A stretch of 61,330 nt of DNA. Source: Thermomicrobiales bacterium (GTDB lineage Bacteria; Chloroflexota; Chloroflexia; Thermomicrobiales; CADCWN01). The stretch covers positions 252,549 through 313,878 of the forward strand of contig JAUJMV010000005.1 of NCBI GenBank assembly GCA_030446685.1. Direction: 5' to 3'. Shown here one piece after another: positions 53,559-61,330 of the stretch. A program made the translations under genes and the position numbers. The notes under the pieces were generated by a model, which saw only the letters and a list, made by a program, of their open reading frames with translations, was not told the DNA's origin and did not search any database. Positions within the stretch are counted from its first letter, which is position 1. Each line of letters opens with the position of its first letter.

Positions 53559-53589
53559 CGCGGGCCGTGGCAAGGTGCCACGGCCCGCG
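53559..53589 (+). terminator. 14-bp hairpin with 3-base loop
   Basis: CGCGGGCCGTGGCA, loop AGG, and the exact complement, 30 bp after the stop codon. No T-tract. Confidence 0.75.
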
Positions 53590-53687
53590 CCCGTTCCCGG
53601 TTGCCGCGCCCGAAATAAATCCCGCCCGCCCCGGCGTTCCCCCTCACGAACCGCCCCGGCCCGCCTGCCGATCCGGGCGGCCTCCAC

Positions 53688-53716
53688 TTGAGGTTGTTGA
53701 TAAGCTTGGTTAAGAT
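53688..53716 (+). promoter_or_regulatory. Promoter of the rhodanese-sufU unit
   Basis: TTGAGG (53688-53693), 17-bp spacer and TAAGAT (53711-53716), in a locally AT-rich stretch. Leader of about 120 nt. Confidence 0.6.
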
Positions 53717-53841
53717 AAGAGGCGCGCGCCGCCGCCGGGCCTTTGCCCCCGCGGGCAGCGGCGACTACAATTGATCGCGGCGGGGCTCGCGGCGCGAGCC
53801 TGCCGTGGGCCGCGCCGGAGGCGCGGCCGGAGGAGGAGCAG

Positions 53842-54706
53842 ATGGCGCAGGAGCAAACGACGACGGCGACCGCGGACTACGCCAACCCCGACGTCCTGGT
53901 CGAGACCGACTGGGTCGCCGCGCATCTCGATGACCCCGCGATCCGCATCGTCGAGTCGGACGAGGATGTGCTGCTGTACGAGATCGGCCACATCCCCGGC
54001 GCGGTCAAGATCGACTGGCACACCGACCAGCAGGACCCGATCACGCGCGACTTCATCGACCGGGCCGGGTTCGAGCGGCTGATGTCCGCGCGCGGCATCG
54101 CCAACGACACCACCGTCGTCTTCTACGGCGACCGCAACAACTGGTACGCCGCCTACACCTACTGGCTCTTCAAGATGTACGGCCACCGCGACTGCCGGAT
54201 CATGAACGGCGGCCGGGCCAAGTGGGAGGCCGAGGGCCGGCCCCTCACCCGCGAGGCGCCGCAGTACCCCCCGACCGAGTACCGCGCCCGGGAGGCCGAC
54301 GAATCGCTCCGCGCCTTCCGCGATCAGGTCCTCGAGCACATGCGGGCGGGGCGGCCGATCGTCGACGTGCGCTCCCCCGAGGAGTACCGCGGCGAGGTCA
54401 TCCACATGGCGAACTACCCCAGGAGGGCGCGCAGCGCGGCGGCCACATCCCCGGCGCCCGCAGCATCCCCTGGGCCACCGCCGCCAACCCGGACGGCACC
54501 TTCAAGAGCGCGGCGCAGTTGCGCGAGATCTATCAGGGCCAGGGGATCACCCCCGACCAGCCGGTCGTCGCCTACTGCCGCATCGGCGAGCGCAGCGCGC
54601 ACACCTGGTTCGTGCTGACCCAGCTCCTCGGCTACCCCGACGTGAAGAACTACGACGGCTCCTGGACCGAGTGGGGCTCCTGGTCCGCGCGCCCATCGAG
54701 CGTTGA
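53842..54706 (+). CDS. Thiosulfate/3-mercaptopyruvate sulfurtransferase (frameshifted)
   Basis: Tandem-rhodanese enzyme of about 288 aa that moves sulfane sulfur to an acceptor. The first, inactive rhodanese domain: [56 protein letters not shown]. The second domain: [40 protein letters not shown] and the catalytic Cys in [18 protein letters not shown]. Breaks near 54420 and 54680 (a lost C); corrected, it ends [10 protein letters not shown] at the TGA at 54704, which is the first word of the palindrome that follows. GGAGGAGGAG precedes the ATG. Followed by sufU, fitting sulfur delivery for Fe-S clusters. Confidence 0.9.
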
Positions 54707-54803
54707 GTGCTGCGTGCTGCGTGCTGAGTCGTTACCGGGCAGGCGTCGGGCGTATCCTTCCACGCCAAGCCCACTCAGCACTCGGCACGCAGCACGCAGC
54801 ACT
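54705..54803. repeat. Word-repeat palindrome between rhodanese and sufU
   Basis: The left arm 54705-54729 (GAGTGCTGCGTGCTGCGTGC) and the right arm 54773-54803 (CACGCAGCACGCAGCACT and one extra word) are complementary with an exact match over 18 bases and one additional word on the right. Confidence 0.88.
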
Positions 54804-54818
54804 GGGAAAGGAGTGGCG

Positions 54819-55223
54819 GTGGACCGCCAGTCACAGATCGAATTCATCCTCGACCACTTCGAGAACCCGCGCAACCACGGCAAGCTCGACGGGGCCGACG
54901 TCGTCTCCGACGGCGGCAACCCCGGCTGCGGCGACATCGTCACCATCTACCTCAAGGTGGACGACGACGACCGGGTGCGCCAGGTGACGTTCGAGGGGCA
55001 GGGCTGCACGATCAGCCAGGCCGCCGCCTCCCTCGTCACCGAGATGGTCGCCGGCCAGCCGCTCGACGCCGTGCTGGACCTCAGCTACGACGCGATCATC
55101 GACGAACTGGGCCGCGAGGTGGTGATGAGCCGCCCGCGCTGCGCCACCCTCGCGCTCGGCACCGTCAAGGCCGCGGTCGCCTCCTACAAGAAGGGCGAGC
55201 ACACCGCCAAGACCGAAGTCTGA
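54819..55223 (+). CDS. sufU: SufU/IscU-type Fe-S scaffold or sulfurtransferase
   Basis: A 134-aa intact protein. [32 protein letters not shown] (first Cys and Asp), [20 protein letters not shown] (second Cys), [20 protein letters not shown] (third Cys). The spacing and the SQAAAS segment are those of SufU, the zinc protein that accepts sulfur from SufS in Gram-positives and relatives. GTG with AAAGGAG 5 nt upstream. Genes for sufS, sufB or sufC are not in the window. Confidence 0.92.
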   Translation: MDRQSQIEFILDHFENPRNHGKLDGADVVSDGGNPGCGDIVTIYLKVDDDDRVRQVTFEGQGCTISQAAASLVTEMVAGQPLDAVLDLSYDAIIDELGREVVMSRPRCATLALGTVKAAVASYKKGEHTAKTEV

Positions 55224-55265
55224 CGATTGCGGATTGGCGATTGCGGATTGCGGAATGGGAGCCCG

Positions 55266-55364
55266 GTGGACAAACGGGCGCTCCTCGCCCTAATCGGCGC
55301 CCTCTACGCCTGGCTGATGCGCCCGCGCGCCATCGTCGTCAGGTGGCCCTGGATCGGCGGTTAG
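55266..55364 (+). CDS. Tiny hydrophobic protein (possible)
   Basis: A 32-aa frame starting at GTG: MDKRALLALIGALYAWLMR, then PRAIVVRWPWIGG, with TGGGAG upstream. One predicted helix with basic ends. No family is recognised. It follows sufU by 42 bp, behind a GCGGATT word repeat. Confidence 0.3.
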   Translation: MDKRALLALIGALYAWLMRPRAIVVRWPWIGG

Positions 55365-55405
55365 GCCGCCCACCGCGCCGACCAGCCCCCGGCGAGCGTT
55401 CGTGG

Positions 55406-55498
55406 GCAGGTAGAAGGGTAGTCGGAGAGGGGGCGCGGCCGCCGTTCCCCGCCGGCGGACCCGCTCGACTACCCGACTACCCGACTACCCGCCTGCGA
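55406..55498. repeat. Word-repeat palindrome (GGGTAGTCG words)
   Basis: The left arm (55406-55425: GCAGGTAGAAGGGTAGTCGG) and the right arm (55464-55496: ACTACCCGACTACCCGAC and GCCTGC) are complementary; the right arm carries more words. Non-coding, upstream of the mannosyltransferase promoter. The word CCCGACTACCCGAC also recurs near 57078. Confidence 0.78.
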
Positions 55499-55531
55499 AC
55501 TCGCCCGCCCCCCGGCACACCCCGCCCCGCG

Positions 55532-55540
55532 TGCTATACT
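55532..55540 (+). promoter_or_regulatory. Extended -10 TGCTATACT
   Basis: Identical to the rseP and rpsT elements; lies 50 bp before the start of the mannosyltransferase-like gene. No clear -35. Confidence 0.55.
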
Positions 55541-55589
55541 CGCCCCGCGGCCGTGCCACGACCGGTGAAGGCTCCGAGGCGATCCCCCA

Positions 55590-56921
55590 GTGCGCGACTC
55601 CTTGACGACCCCCGCGGTCACGACCGAGCAGCCACATCGGCCACCAGGGCGCGACCGGCCCGGCCGTCCCCGCGTCGCCCGCCCCCTGGTGGCGGCGGGC
55701 GTGGGCGCGCGTCGCCGCCGAGCGGCGGATGCTCCGCGACATCGGCCTCGCCTTCGCGCTCAGCCGCGGCGCCTTCGCCCTGGTCGCCGTCTTCGCCACC
55801 CTGCTCCTCCCCGAGGCGCCACGAGGCGGTGCGGCACGCGCCGGTGCCGGGCTGGCTCGACGTCTTCTGGCGCTGGGACGCCATCCACTACCACACCGTC
55901 GCCTACGACGGCTACGGCAACGCCGACGACGGCGGCCCGAGCGGCAAGAACGCCTTCTTCCCCTGCTGCCGCTCCTGCTGCGCCTGACCTCGATGCTGCT
56001 CAACGGCTCGACCACGGTCGACCGCTACCCGATCGAACTCGACGTCAACTACGGGTTCCTCCTCGGCGGCATCCTCGTCCCGAACGCGATCTTCCTGCTC
56101 GCCTGCGGCTTCCTCTACCGGCTGGTCCTGCGCGACCACGACGCCGACACCGCCGCGCGCGCGGTCCTCTACCTCGCCCTCGCCCCCTCGCGCTCTACTT
56201 CGTCGTCCCCTACACGGAGAGGGGCTCTTCCTGGCGACCACCGTCGCCTGCTTCTACTTCCTGCGCCGCCGCGCCTGGTTCTGGGCCGGCGTCTGCGGCT
56301 TCCTCGCCTCGCTGACCCGGCAGGCGGGCGTCCTGCTGGTCCTCCTTCCTCTGGGAACTGGCGGCCGCCCACCGGCGCGAGCGCCCGATCCGCCCCGCCT
56401 CGCGCGAGGCGCTGGCCGCGCTCGCCGGCCTGGCGCTGATCCCGCTCGGCCTCGGCGCCTTCATGCTCGAACTCTGGCGGCGCACCGGCGACCCGCTCGC
56501 CTTCGTCGCGGCGCAGCAGTTCTGGCAGCGCGAGTTCGCCCCCTGGCGGACGATCGCCGACGGCCTCTGGCACCTGGCCCACCCGCGCGCCAGCGGCAGC
56601 CGCGGCGTCTACGGCACCGGCATCCTCCACGCCGGCCTCACCCTCGGCGGCCTGCTCCTGGCGGTCTGCTCCGTCCGCTCGTGGCGCGGCTCCTACACCC
56701 TCTACGTCGCCGCCTCCTTCCTGCTGATCCTCTCCAACCACATGGCCGCGCCGCTGGTCTTCCACTCGATGGGCCGCTTCGTCCTCGTCCTCTTCCCCCT
56801 CGTCATCACCCTGGCGCGCTGGGGCCGTCGCCGCGAGGTCGACACCCTGATCCTCGTCCCCTCCCTCATCCTCTTCGCCCTCGGCGTCGCGCTCTACGTG
56901 CGCTGGTACCCCCTGGCGTAG
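55590..56921 (+). CDS. PIG-V/Gpi18-like membrane mannosyltransferase (frameshifted)
   Basis: A multi-helix GT-C-type protein of about 445 aa. MLRDIGLAFALSRGAFALVA, VFATLLLPEAP, then WLDVFWRWDAIHYHTVAYDG with the RWDA-HY motif of Gpi18/PIG-V, KNAFFPLLPLLLRL, ILVPNAIFLLACGFLYRLVL, ALYFVVPYTERG, ATTVACFYFLRRRAWFWAGV, then SLTRQAGVLLVLL and the intact last third (QQFWQREFAPWRTIADGLWH, LFPLVITLARWGRRREVDTL). Mannosyl transfer from polyprenyl-P-mannose is inferred. At least five breaks. GTG start; extended -10 promoter 50 bp upstream. Confidence 0.75.
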
Positions 56922-57104
56922 GCGGATACTCGCGCAGACGATCGAGCGCATGGCCGGCGTGATCACGCCAGGTTGGCGATTGCCGCTCCCCGCAGCCATC
57001 AGCGCATCGCGGTATGGGTGACGCTCGTGCGCGACCGAGGAGGCAGATCCTTCGTACCGGGGCCGATGACCGACGACCACCCGACTACCCGACGAAGGAC
57101 CGCG

Positions 57105-58525
57105 ATGCAGGCGGAGAACACGGGCGCCACCCACCTGGCCGGCGCGACGGGGGCGTGGCGACCCCCGATCGGCGGATCGCGCTCAACACCCTCGCGGTGC
57201 TGGCGGTCCTGCTCGGCGGCCTTCATCCTGGTGCAGGTCCTGCAAGCGAGATCCTGATCCTCTTCCTGATCGGCCTCCTCCTCGAATCTGGGATGCGCTC
57301 CGGCATGCCTCGGCGATCGAGCCGATCGTCGAGCGCTCCACCGGCGCGGCCTCGGGCGCGGCCAGAGCGTCCTCGTCGTCTACGCCCCCTCGCCGTCGCC
57401 CTCGGCCTCCTCCTCTGGCTGCTGCTCTCTTGCGGCCCTGCGGGCGCGCGAGGTCGTCCGCTTCTTCACCGTCGCGCCGAACCCTGCTCAACGACCTCGA
57501 TCAGTCGGTCCGCACCAGCAACAGCCAGTTCGTCCGCGAGAACGGCCCCTACCTGATCGAGCAGATCGGCACGCGCATCGCCCAGTTCGACATCCCCACC
57601 GAGCGCGCCCTCACCGGCCGGCCCGAGGGCGACCTATCTGCCCGGCCTCTTCGGCTACCTGATCCAGGGCCTGGTCGAGCCGATCGTCACCACCCTGATG
57701 ATCGCCTTCTACTGGCGCGCGATCCGTCGCGCCGAAGAAGCCGATCATCAAGCGCGTCGGTTTCCTCTCCTTCTTCGCCTCCGAGCGAGCGCCGGGCGCG
57801 CGTCAATCGTCACCCTCTGGGACGACATCGAGCCGATCATCAAGCGCGTCTTCCTCTCCTTCTTCGCTCGGCGGCTGCGTCAACACCCTTTTCGAGACCA
57901 AGCTCGGCGGGGCGGCCAGCTGATCCTGATGGGGATCATGGGCGTCGTCGCCACGACCGGCTTCTCCCTGATGGGCCTGCGCTTCGCCGTCCTGCTCGGC
58001 ATCCTGGCCGGCCTCTGCGAGATCATCCCCTTCTTCGGCCCCTGGATCAGCGGCATCCCGGCGGTGCTGGTCGCCCTCACCGAGTCGTGGAAGCTGGCCC
58101 TCGGCGTGATCGCCTTCACCCTCCTGATCCAGATGCTCGAGGGCAACGTGATGGTGCCGCGCGTGATGAAGGGGACGATCGGCCTCTCGCCGCTGCTGGT
58201 CGTCCTCGCCGTCCTCACCGGCCTGACGATCGTCGGGCCGGCCGGCGGCATCATCGCCATCCCGATCGCCGCCGCCATCCAGGTGCTGATCACCGATGTC
58301 GTCCGCCGCCACCACGACGCGCTGGCGGCCGAGACCGGCGCGGCCCCGGCCCAGGTCTTCCGCTGGCGCCCGGCCGGCCTGCCCCGGCGCCTCCAGGGCG
58401 TCCGCCCCGGCCCCGCGGTCGTCAGCCCCGTCGTCGAACTGTCGCCGCCGGCTGGGTCGGAGCCGGCGGCCATCGGCCACCAGGCGCCGGTCGTCGGCCG
58501 GAGTCGCCGGTTCCCGGATAAATGA
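57105..58525 (+). CDS. AI-2E/PerM-family permease (frameshifted, with internal duplication)
   Basis: A permease of about 470 aa. DRRIALNTLAVLAVLLGG, ILILFLIGLLLESG, RPLAVALGLLLWLLL, then the periplasmic-type segment TLLNDLDQSVRTSNSQFVRE, FGYLIQGLVEPIVTTLMIAF, and the intact C-terminal half: GQLILMGIMGVVATTGFSLM, FAVLLGILAGLCEIIPFFGP, WISGIPAVLVALT, IQMLEGNVMVPRVMKGTIGL, GLTIVGPAGGIIAIPIAAAI. The family includes AI-2 exporters and Na+/H+ antiporters. Around 57742-57870 the same ATCATCAAGCGCGTC..TTCC segment appears twice, and many frame breaks occur upstream. GAAGGA precedes the ATG. Confidence 0.8.
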
Positions 58526-58690
58526 CCGGCCCGACGCGCCGGGCGGACAATCGTCCCCGCCCGCGCGGGCGGGTGGATGCCCGGGGCGCTGCGCGGCCGA
58601 TTGGCCCGCGAGCGAGCGGTTTCAACCCATCGGCGCCCCCGCCACCGACGACCAACCAGGAACCGCCACCTACCAACCACGGAGCACTGC

Positions 58691-60401
58691 ATGACCACCG
58701 CCCCCACCCTCCCCGCCCACCCCGCCGCGCGATCAGGACCTGCCGCTCTCCGGCCAGCTCTCCCGCCTGGCCGCGCTGCACCGCATCAACCGCGTCGCCA
58801 CCGCCTCGCTCGACCTCGAGGAGATGCTGCGCGTCGTCAGCACCGTCGCCGAGGCGGTCGAGGCCGACACCTGCTCCGTCTACCTCTACAGCCCCGAGGA
58901 GGACCTGCTGACCATGCGGGCGACCACCGGGCTCAACCCCGAGGCGATCGGCGTCGTCTCGATCCCCCCCGGCGTCGGCATCACCGGTCAGGCCGCGCGC
59001 ACCCGCCAGATCATCGCCACCCCCGACGCCCCCACCCACCCCGCCTTCGTCTACGAGCCGCTGCTGCGCGAGGACCCCTACCGCGCCCACGTCTCGGTCC
59101 CCCTCCTCCTCGGCCCCGAGCGCCGCCTGATCGGCGTGCTCAACATCCAGCGCCGCGCCCAGGGCGCCCTCAGCGGCGACGAGGCGGAGTTCCTCCAGAC
59201 CGTCGCCGGCGAGCTGGCGATCGCGATCGACAACGCCCAGCTCTACGGCCTCGCCGACGCCCACCTGCGCCGCAAGGTCCGCGAGCTGGCGACCCTCCAG
59301 CGCGTCTCGGCCAGCCTCGCCGCCACGATCGACCTCGACGAGGTCCTCGGCATCGTCGCCGAGCAGGCCGCCGACCTCGGCCGCGCCGAGCGGGTCGAGA
59401 TCTACCGCGCGCGCGGCGCGAACGGGGCGCCCGGCGCCACGCCGGTCCTGCTGGCGAGCGACGGCAAGTCGCGCGAGCGCTTCGACCTGGGCGAGGTCGC
59501 GCGCTGCCTCGAGCCGGTGATGGCGACCCCCTGGGGCGAGCTGCCCGACGTGGTCCAGTCGGAGAACCTCCTCTGCGTCCCGATGCGCAGCGCCCGCGGC
59601 ATGCTCGGCGCCATCTGCCTGCGCTTCATCTCCCGCCGCCCCCCCGGCGACGACCAGCTCGCCCTGCTGCGCGCCTTCAGCAACATGGCCGCCGTCGCCA
59701 TCGAGAACGCCGAGCTCTACCAGGAGGCCCGCCGCGGCCTCGCCGTCAAGTCGGCGCTCCTCCAGGAGATGCACCACCGCGTCCGCAACAACCTGCAGAC
59801 CGTCGCCGCCCTCCTCTCGATGCAGGCCCGCCGCGCCGCCGCCGAGCCCTGGACCGCCCACCTGCGCGAGGCGGTCAACCGCATCGGCTCGATCGCCGCC
59901 GTCCACGACCTCCTCAGCCGCGAGGACATCGGCCACACCACCGTCGGCGCGGTCGCCCGCGAGGTCGTCGACGAGGCCAGCGCCACCCTCGTCCCCGACG
60001 ACCTCGCGCTCACCTTCGCCGTCCCCGAGCACGGCGTCACCGTCTCCTCGCGCCAGGCGACGGTGCTGGCCCTGCTGATCAACGAGCTCCTCGCCAACGC
60101 GATCCTGCACGGCCTGGCCGGCCGGCGGCGCGGCCGGATCACCGTCTGCGCCGAGCGCCCCGCCGACCAGGCGGAGGTCGTCCTGCGGGTCGAGGACGAC
60201 GGCGTCGGCCCGCCCCCCGGCTTCGATGTCGAGGCCAGCGCCGGCCTCGGCCTGACGATCGCGCGCACCCTCGTCCGCGCCGACCTGCACGGCTCGATCG
60301 CGGTCGAGCGCAACGCCGGGGGCGGCACAACCGTCAGCATCGCCTTCCCCGTCCAAGCGGAGGAGCCCGCGCCCCCCGACGCCCAACTCGCGCGGCCCTG
60401 A
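58691..60401 (+). CDS. GAF-GAF sensor histidine kinase, HisKA_2/HWE type (one frameshift)
   Basis: A cytosolic kinase of about 570 aa. GAF 1 (35-180: LEEMLRVVSTVAEAVEADTC, PPGVGITGQAARTRQIIATP, HVSVPLLLGPERRLIGVLNI), GAF 2 (200-345: LDEVLGIVAEQAADLGRAER), phospho-His region ALLQEMHHRVRNNLQTVAAL near 358 followed by LSMQARRA, and HATPase_c with LINELLANAILHGL (N box) near 459, VEDDGVGPP and SAGLGLTIARTL (G box) near 518. The HHRVRNNLQ form and the N-box type are those of the light/redox-responsive HisKA_2 kinases. One break near 58730. No response regulator is nearby. Confidence 0.9.
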
Positions 60402-60480
60402 GCCGCGCCGCCGGTAGCGGCAATCATGGTGGCCGGGCACCGTCGACAGCGGCGGCGAAGGGGGAGCCGGAAGGGTGAGC

Positions 60481-61330
60481 ATGGACGCGTCGGACCCAGC
60501 GGGCGAGATTCTCGCCGCGGGCCTGCGCGTCGCCGCGGCGGTGGACGGCGACCGCGCCCTGCGCCGCCTGGAGAAGCTGGGCGCGATCGGGCGGCGGCCG
60601 GGCGGCGGCGTCACCCGCCCGGCCTTCTCGGAGGAGGAGGCCCGCGCCACCGCCCTCGTCGCCGGCTGGGCGCGCGCCGCCGGCCTGACCGTCGCCTACG
60701 ACGACTTCGGCAACCTCTTCGCCTCCACCGACCGCAACGCCCCCGGCGCGGCGGCCGTCGCCGCCGGCTCCCACCTCGATTCGGTCCCCGACGGCGGCCG
60801 CTACGACGGCCCGCTCGGCGTCGTCGGCGCGCTGGCGGCGATCGAGGCCCTGCGCGCCGCCGGCGTCACCCCGCGCCGCCCCCTGGAGCTGATCGTCTGG
60901 CGCTGCGAGGAGCCGGTGCGCTTCCCCTCCGGCCGGATCGGCAGCCAGGTCTTCGCCGGCGACCTGACGATCGACGAGTTGCTCCCCCGGGGCGAGACCT
61001 TCGGCCTGGCTGGCTGGCTCGAGCGCGAGCGCGACCGCCCGCGCCGCGCCCCCGGCCGCACCCTGGCCGCCTTCCTCGAGCTGCACATCGAGCAGGGCCG
61101 GCGGCTGGAGGACGCCGGGGCGCAGCTCGGCGTCGTCACCGCCGTCGCCGCCCCGACCCGCCTCCGCGTCGACATCACCGGCGCCGCCGACCACTCCGGC
61201 GCCACCCCGATGGGCCTGCGCCGCGACGCCCTCTGCGCCGCCGCCGAACTGATCCTGGCGGTCGAGCGCGCCGGCTTCGCCGCGCGCGCCAGCGACGGCG
61301 TCGCCACCGCCGTCACCATCCGCGCCGAGC
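60481..61330 (+). CDS. M20-type Zn hydrolase (allantoate/N-carbamoyl amidohydrolase-like), truncated by the window end
   Basis: The first 283 codons are present and intact. SEEEARATALVAGWARAAGL, GSHLDSVPDGGRYDGPLGVV (metal ligands), LIVWRCEEPVRFPSGRIGSQ (metal-bridging Glu pair), LELHIEQGRRLEDAGAQLGV, ADHSGATPMGLRRDALCAAA. The order and the EEPVRFP and HIEQG motifs place it in the hydantoinase/carbamoylase group of M20, which hydrolyses N-carbamoyl amino acids, ureidoglycolate or allantoate. ATG 60481 with GGAAGGG upstream. A GTG two codons earlier is possible. Confidence 0.9.
   Translation, partial: MDASDPAGEILAAGLRVAAAVDGDRALRRLEKLGAIGRRPGGGVTRPAFSEEEARATALVAGWARAAGLTVAYDDFGNLFASTDRNAPGAAAVAAGSHLDSVPDGGRYDGPLGVVGALAAIEALRAAGVTPRRPLELIVWRCEEPVRFPSGRIGSQVFAGDLTIDELLPRGETFGLAGWLERERDRPRRAPGRTLAAFLELHIEQGRRLEDAGAQLGVVTAVAAPTRLRVDITGAADHSGATPMGLRRDALCAAAELILAVERAGFAARASDGVATAVTIRAE

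Noticed and set aside
58422-60650. 742-aa minus-strand frame opposite the histidine kinase
   Set aside because: Shadow of the GAF/HATPase gene.

Overview
The window is about 61 kb of very GC-rich bacterial chromosome. The gene set, the codon bias and the intergenic repeats fit best with a Chloroflexota-type organism (Thermomicrobia/Sphaerobacter-like). This is inferred from gene content, not from a phylogeny. Nothing indicates a phage, plasmid or integrative element as a whole. Mobile DNA is limited to two decayed transposase genes (about 2.4-4.9 kb), a palindromic MITE-like element (12.1-12.45 kb) and several intergenic repeat families.

Layout. 0-6 kb: an M20 amidohydrolase, a small membrane protein, two wrecked transposases and two broken secreted-protein genes. 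6.2-12 kb: a strong promoter followed by greA and lysS, small hypothetical genes, a HEAT-repeat protein and nfo (endonuclease IV). 12.5-17.2 kb: a solitary HicB-type antitoxin, then a minus-strand cluster rseP-ispG-GT2-DUF503. 17.4-20.6 kb: a broken proline iminopeptidase, broken membrane and secreted proteins, and an ArsR-type regulator with a leaderless promoter and operator. 20.7-27 kb: a secreted TAP-like hydrolase with an LPNTG tail, a zinc ribbon, an EVE protein, oligoendopeptidase F and a membrane dipeptidase (minus strand). 27.4-38 kb: glycogen phosphorylase, DUF1772, an F420-type oxidoreductase, a HAD phosphatase, a SnoaL protein, a MerR-like regulator, an alpha/beta hydrolase, an M14 carboxypeptidase and an SRPBCC protein. 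38-46.7 kb: DUF6483, a ClpN-only protein with a C-terminal RHH-like tail, a LEA/YtxH/DUF2171 stress-type protein, a SIMPL protein, a methyltransferase, a MATE exporter and DUF6518. 46.8-52.1 kb: Nudix, an M50-like protease, a hydrolase, rpsT, GNAT, holA and a 6S-like RNA. 52.2-61.3 kb: an SH3/lysozyme-like secreted protein, rhodanese and SufU (sulfur and Fe-S supply), a PIG-V-like mannosyltransferase, a PerM/AI-2E-family permease, a GAF-GAF histidine kinase and a truncated M20 carbamoylase-type hydrolase.

Housekeeping genes (greA, lysS, nfo, ispG, rseP, rpsT, holA, sufU) are mixed with peptidases and hydrolases, as expected for an amino-acid-using heterotroph. About twenty genes carry one or more frameshifts, often single missing G or C bases, even in essential genes such as lysS and greA. 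The block from about 20.3 to 38.2 kb has none. I read most of these as uncorrected long-read errors and annotate the genes as real but frameshifted.

The most striking non-coding signals are: (1) a set of gene-boundary stem-loops built from short repeated words, different at every locus but matching between the two arms of each locus (one stem is 35 bp and perfect), which often supply the stop codon and last residues of the flanking gene; (2) two copies of a ~237-nt element with its own promoter, a TGTACGTACA palindrome and a terminal hairpin with compensatory changes, possibly an undescribed structured RNA; (3) a 6S-like RNA next to holA; (4) a recurrent extended -10 element TGCTATACT; (5) gene-end hairpins with 14-16-bp stems and three-base loops that lack a T-tract.
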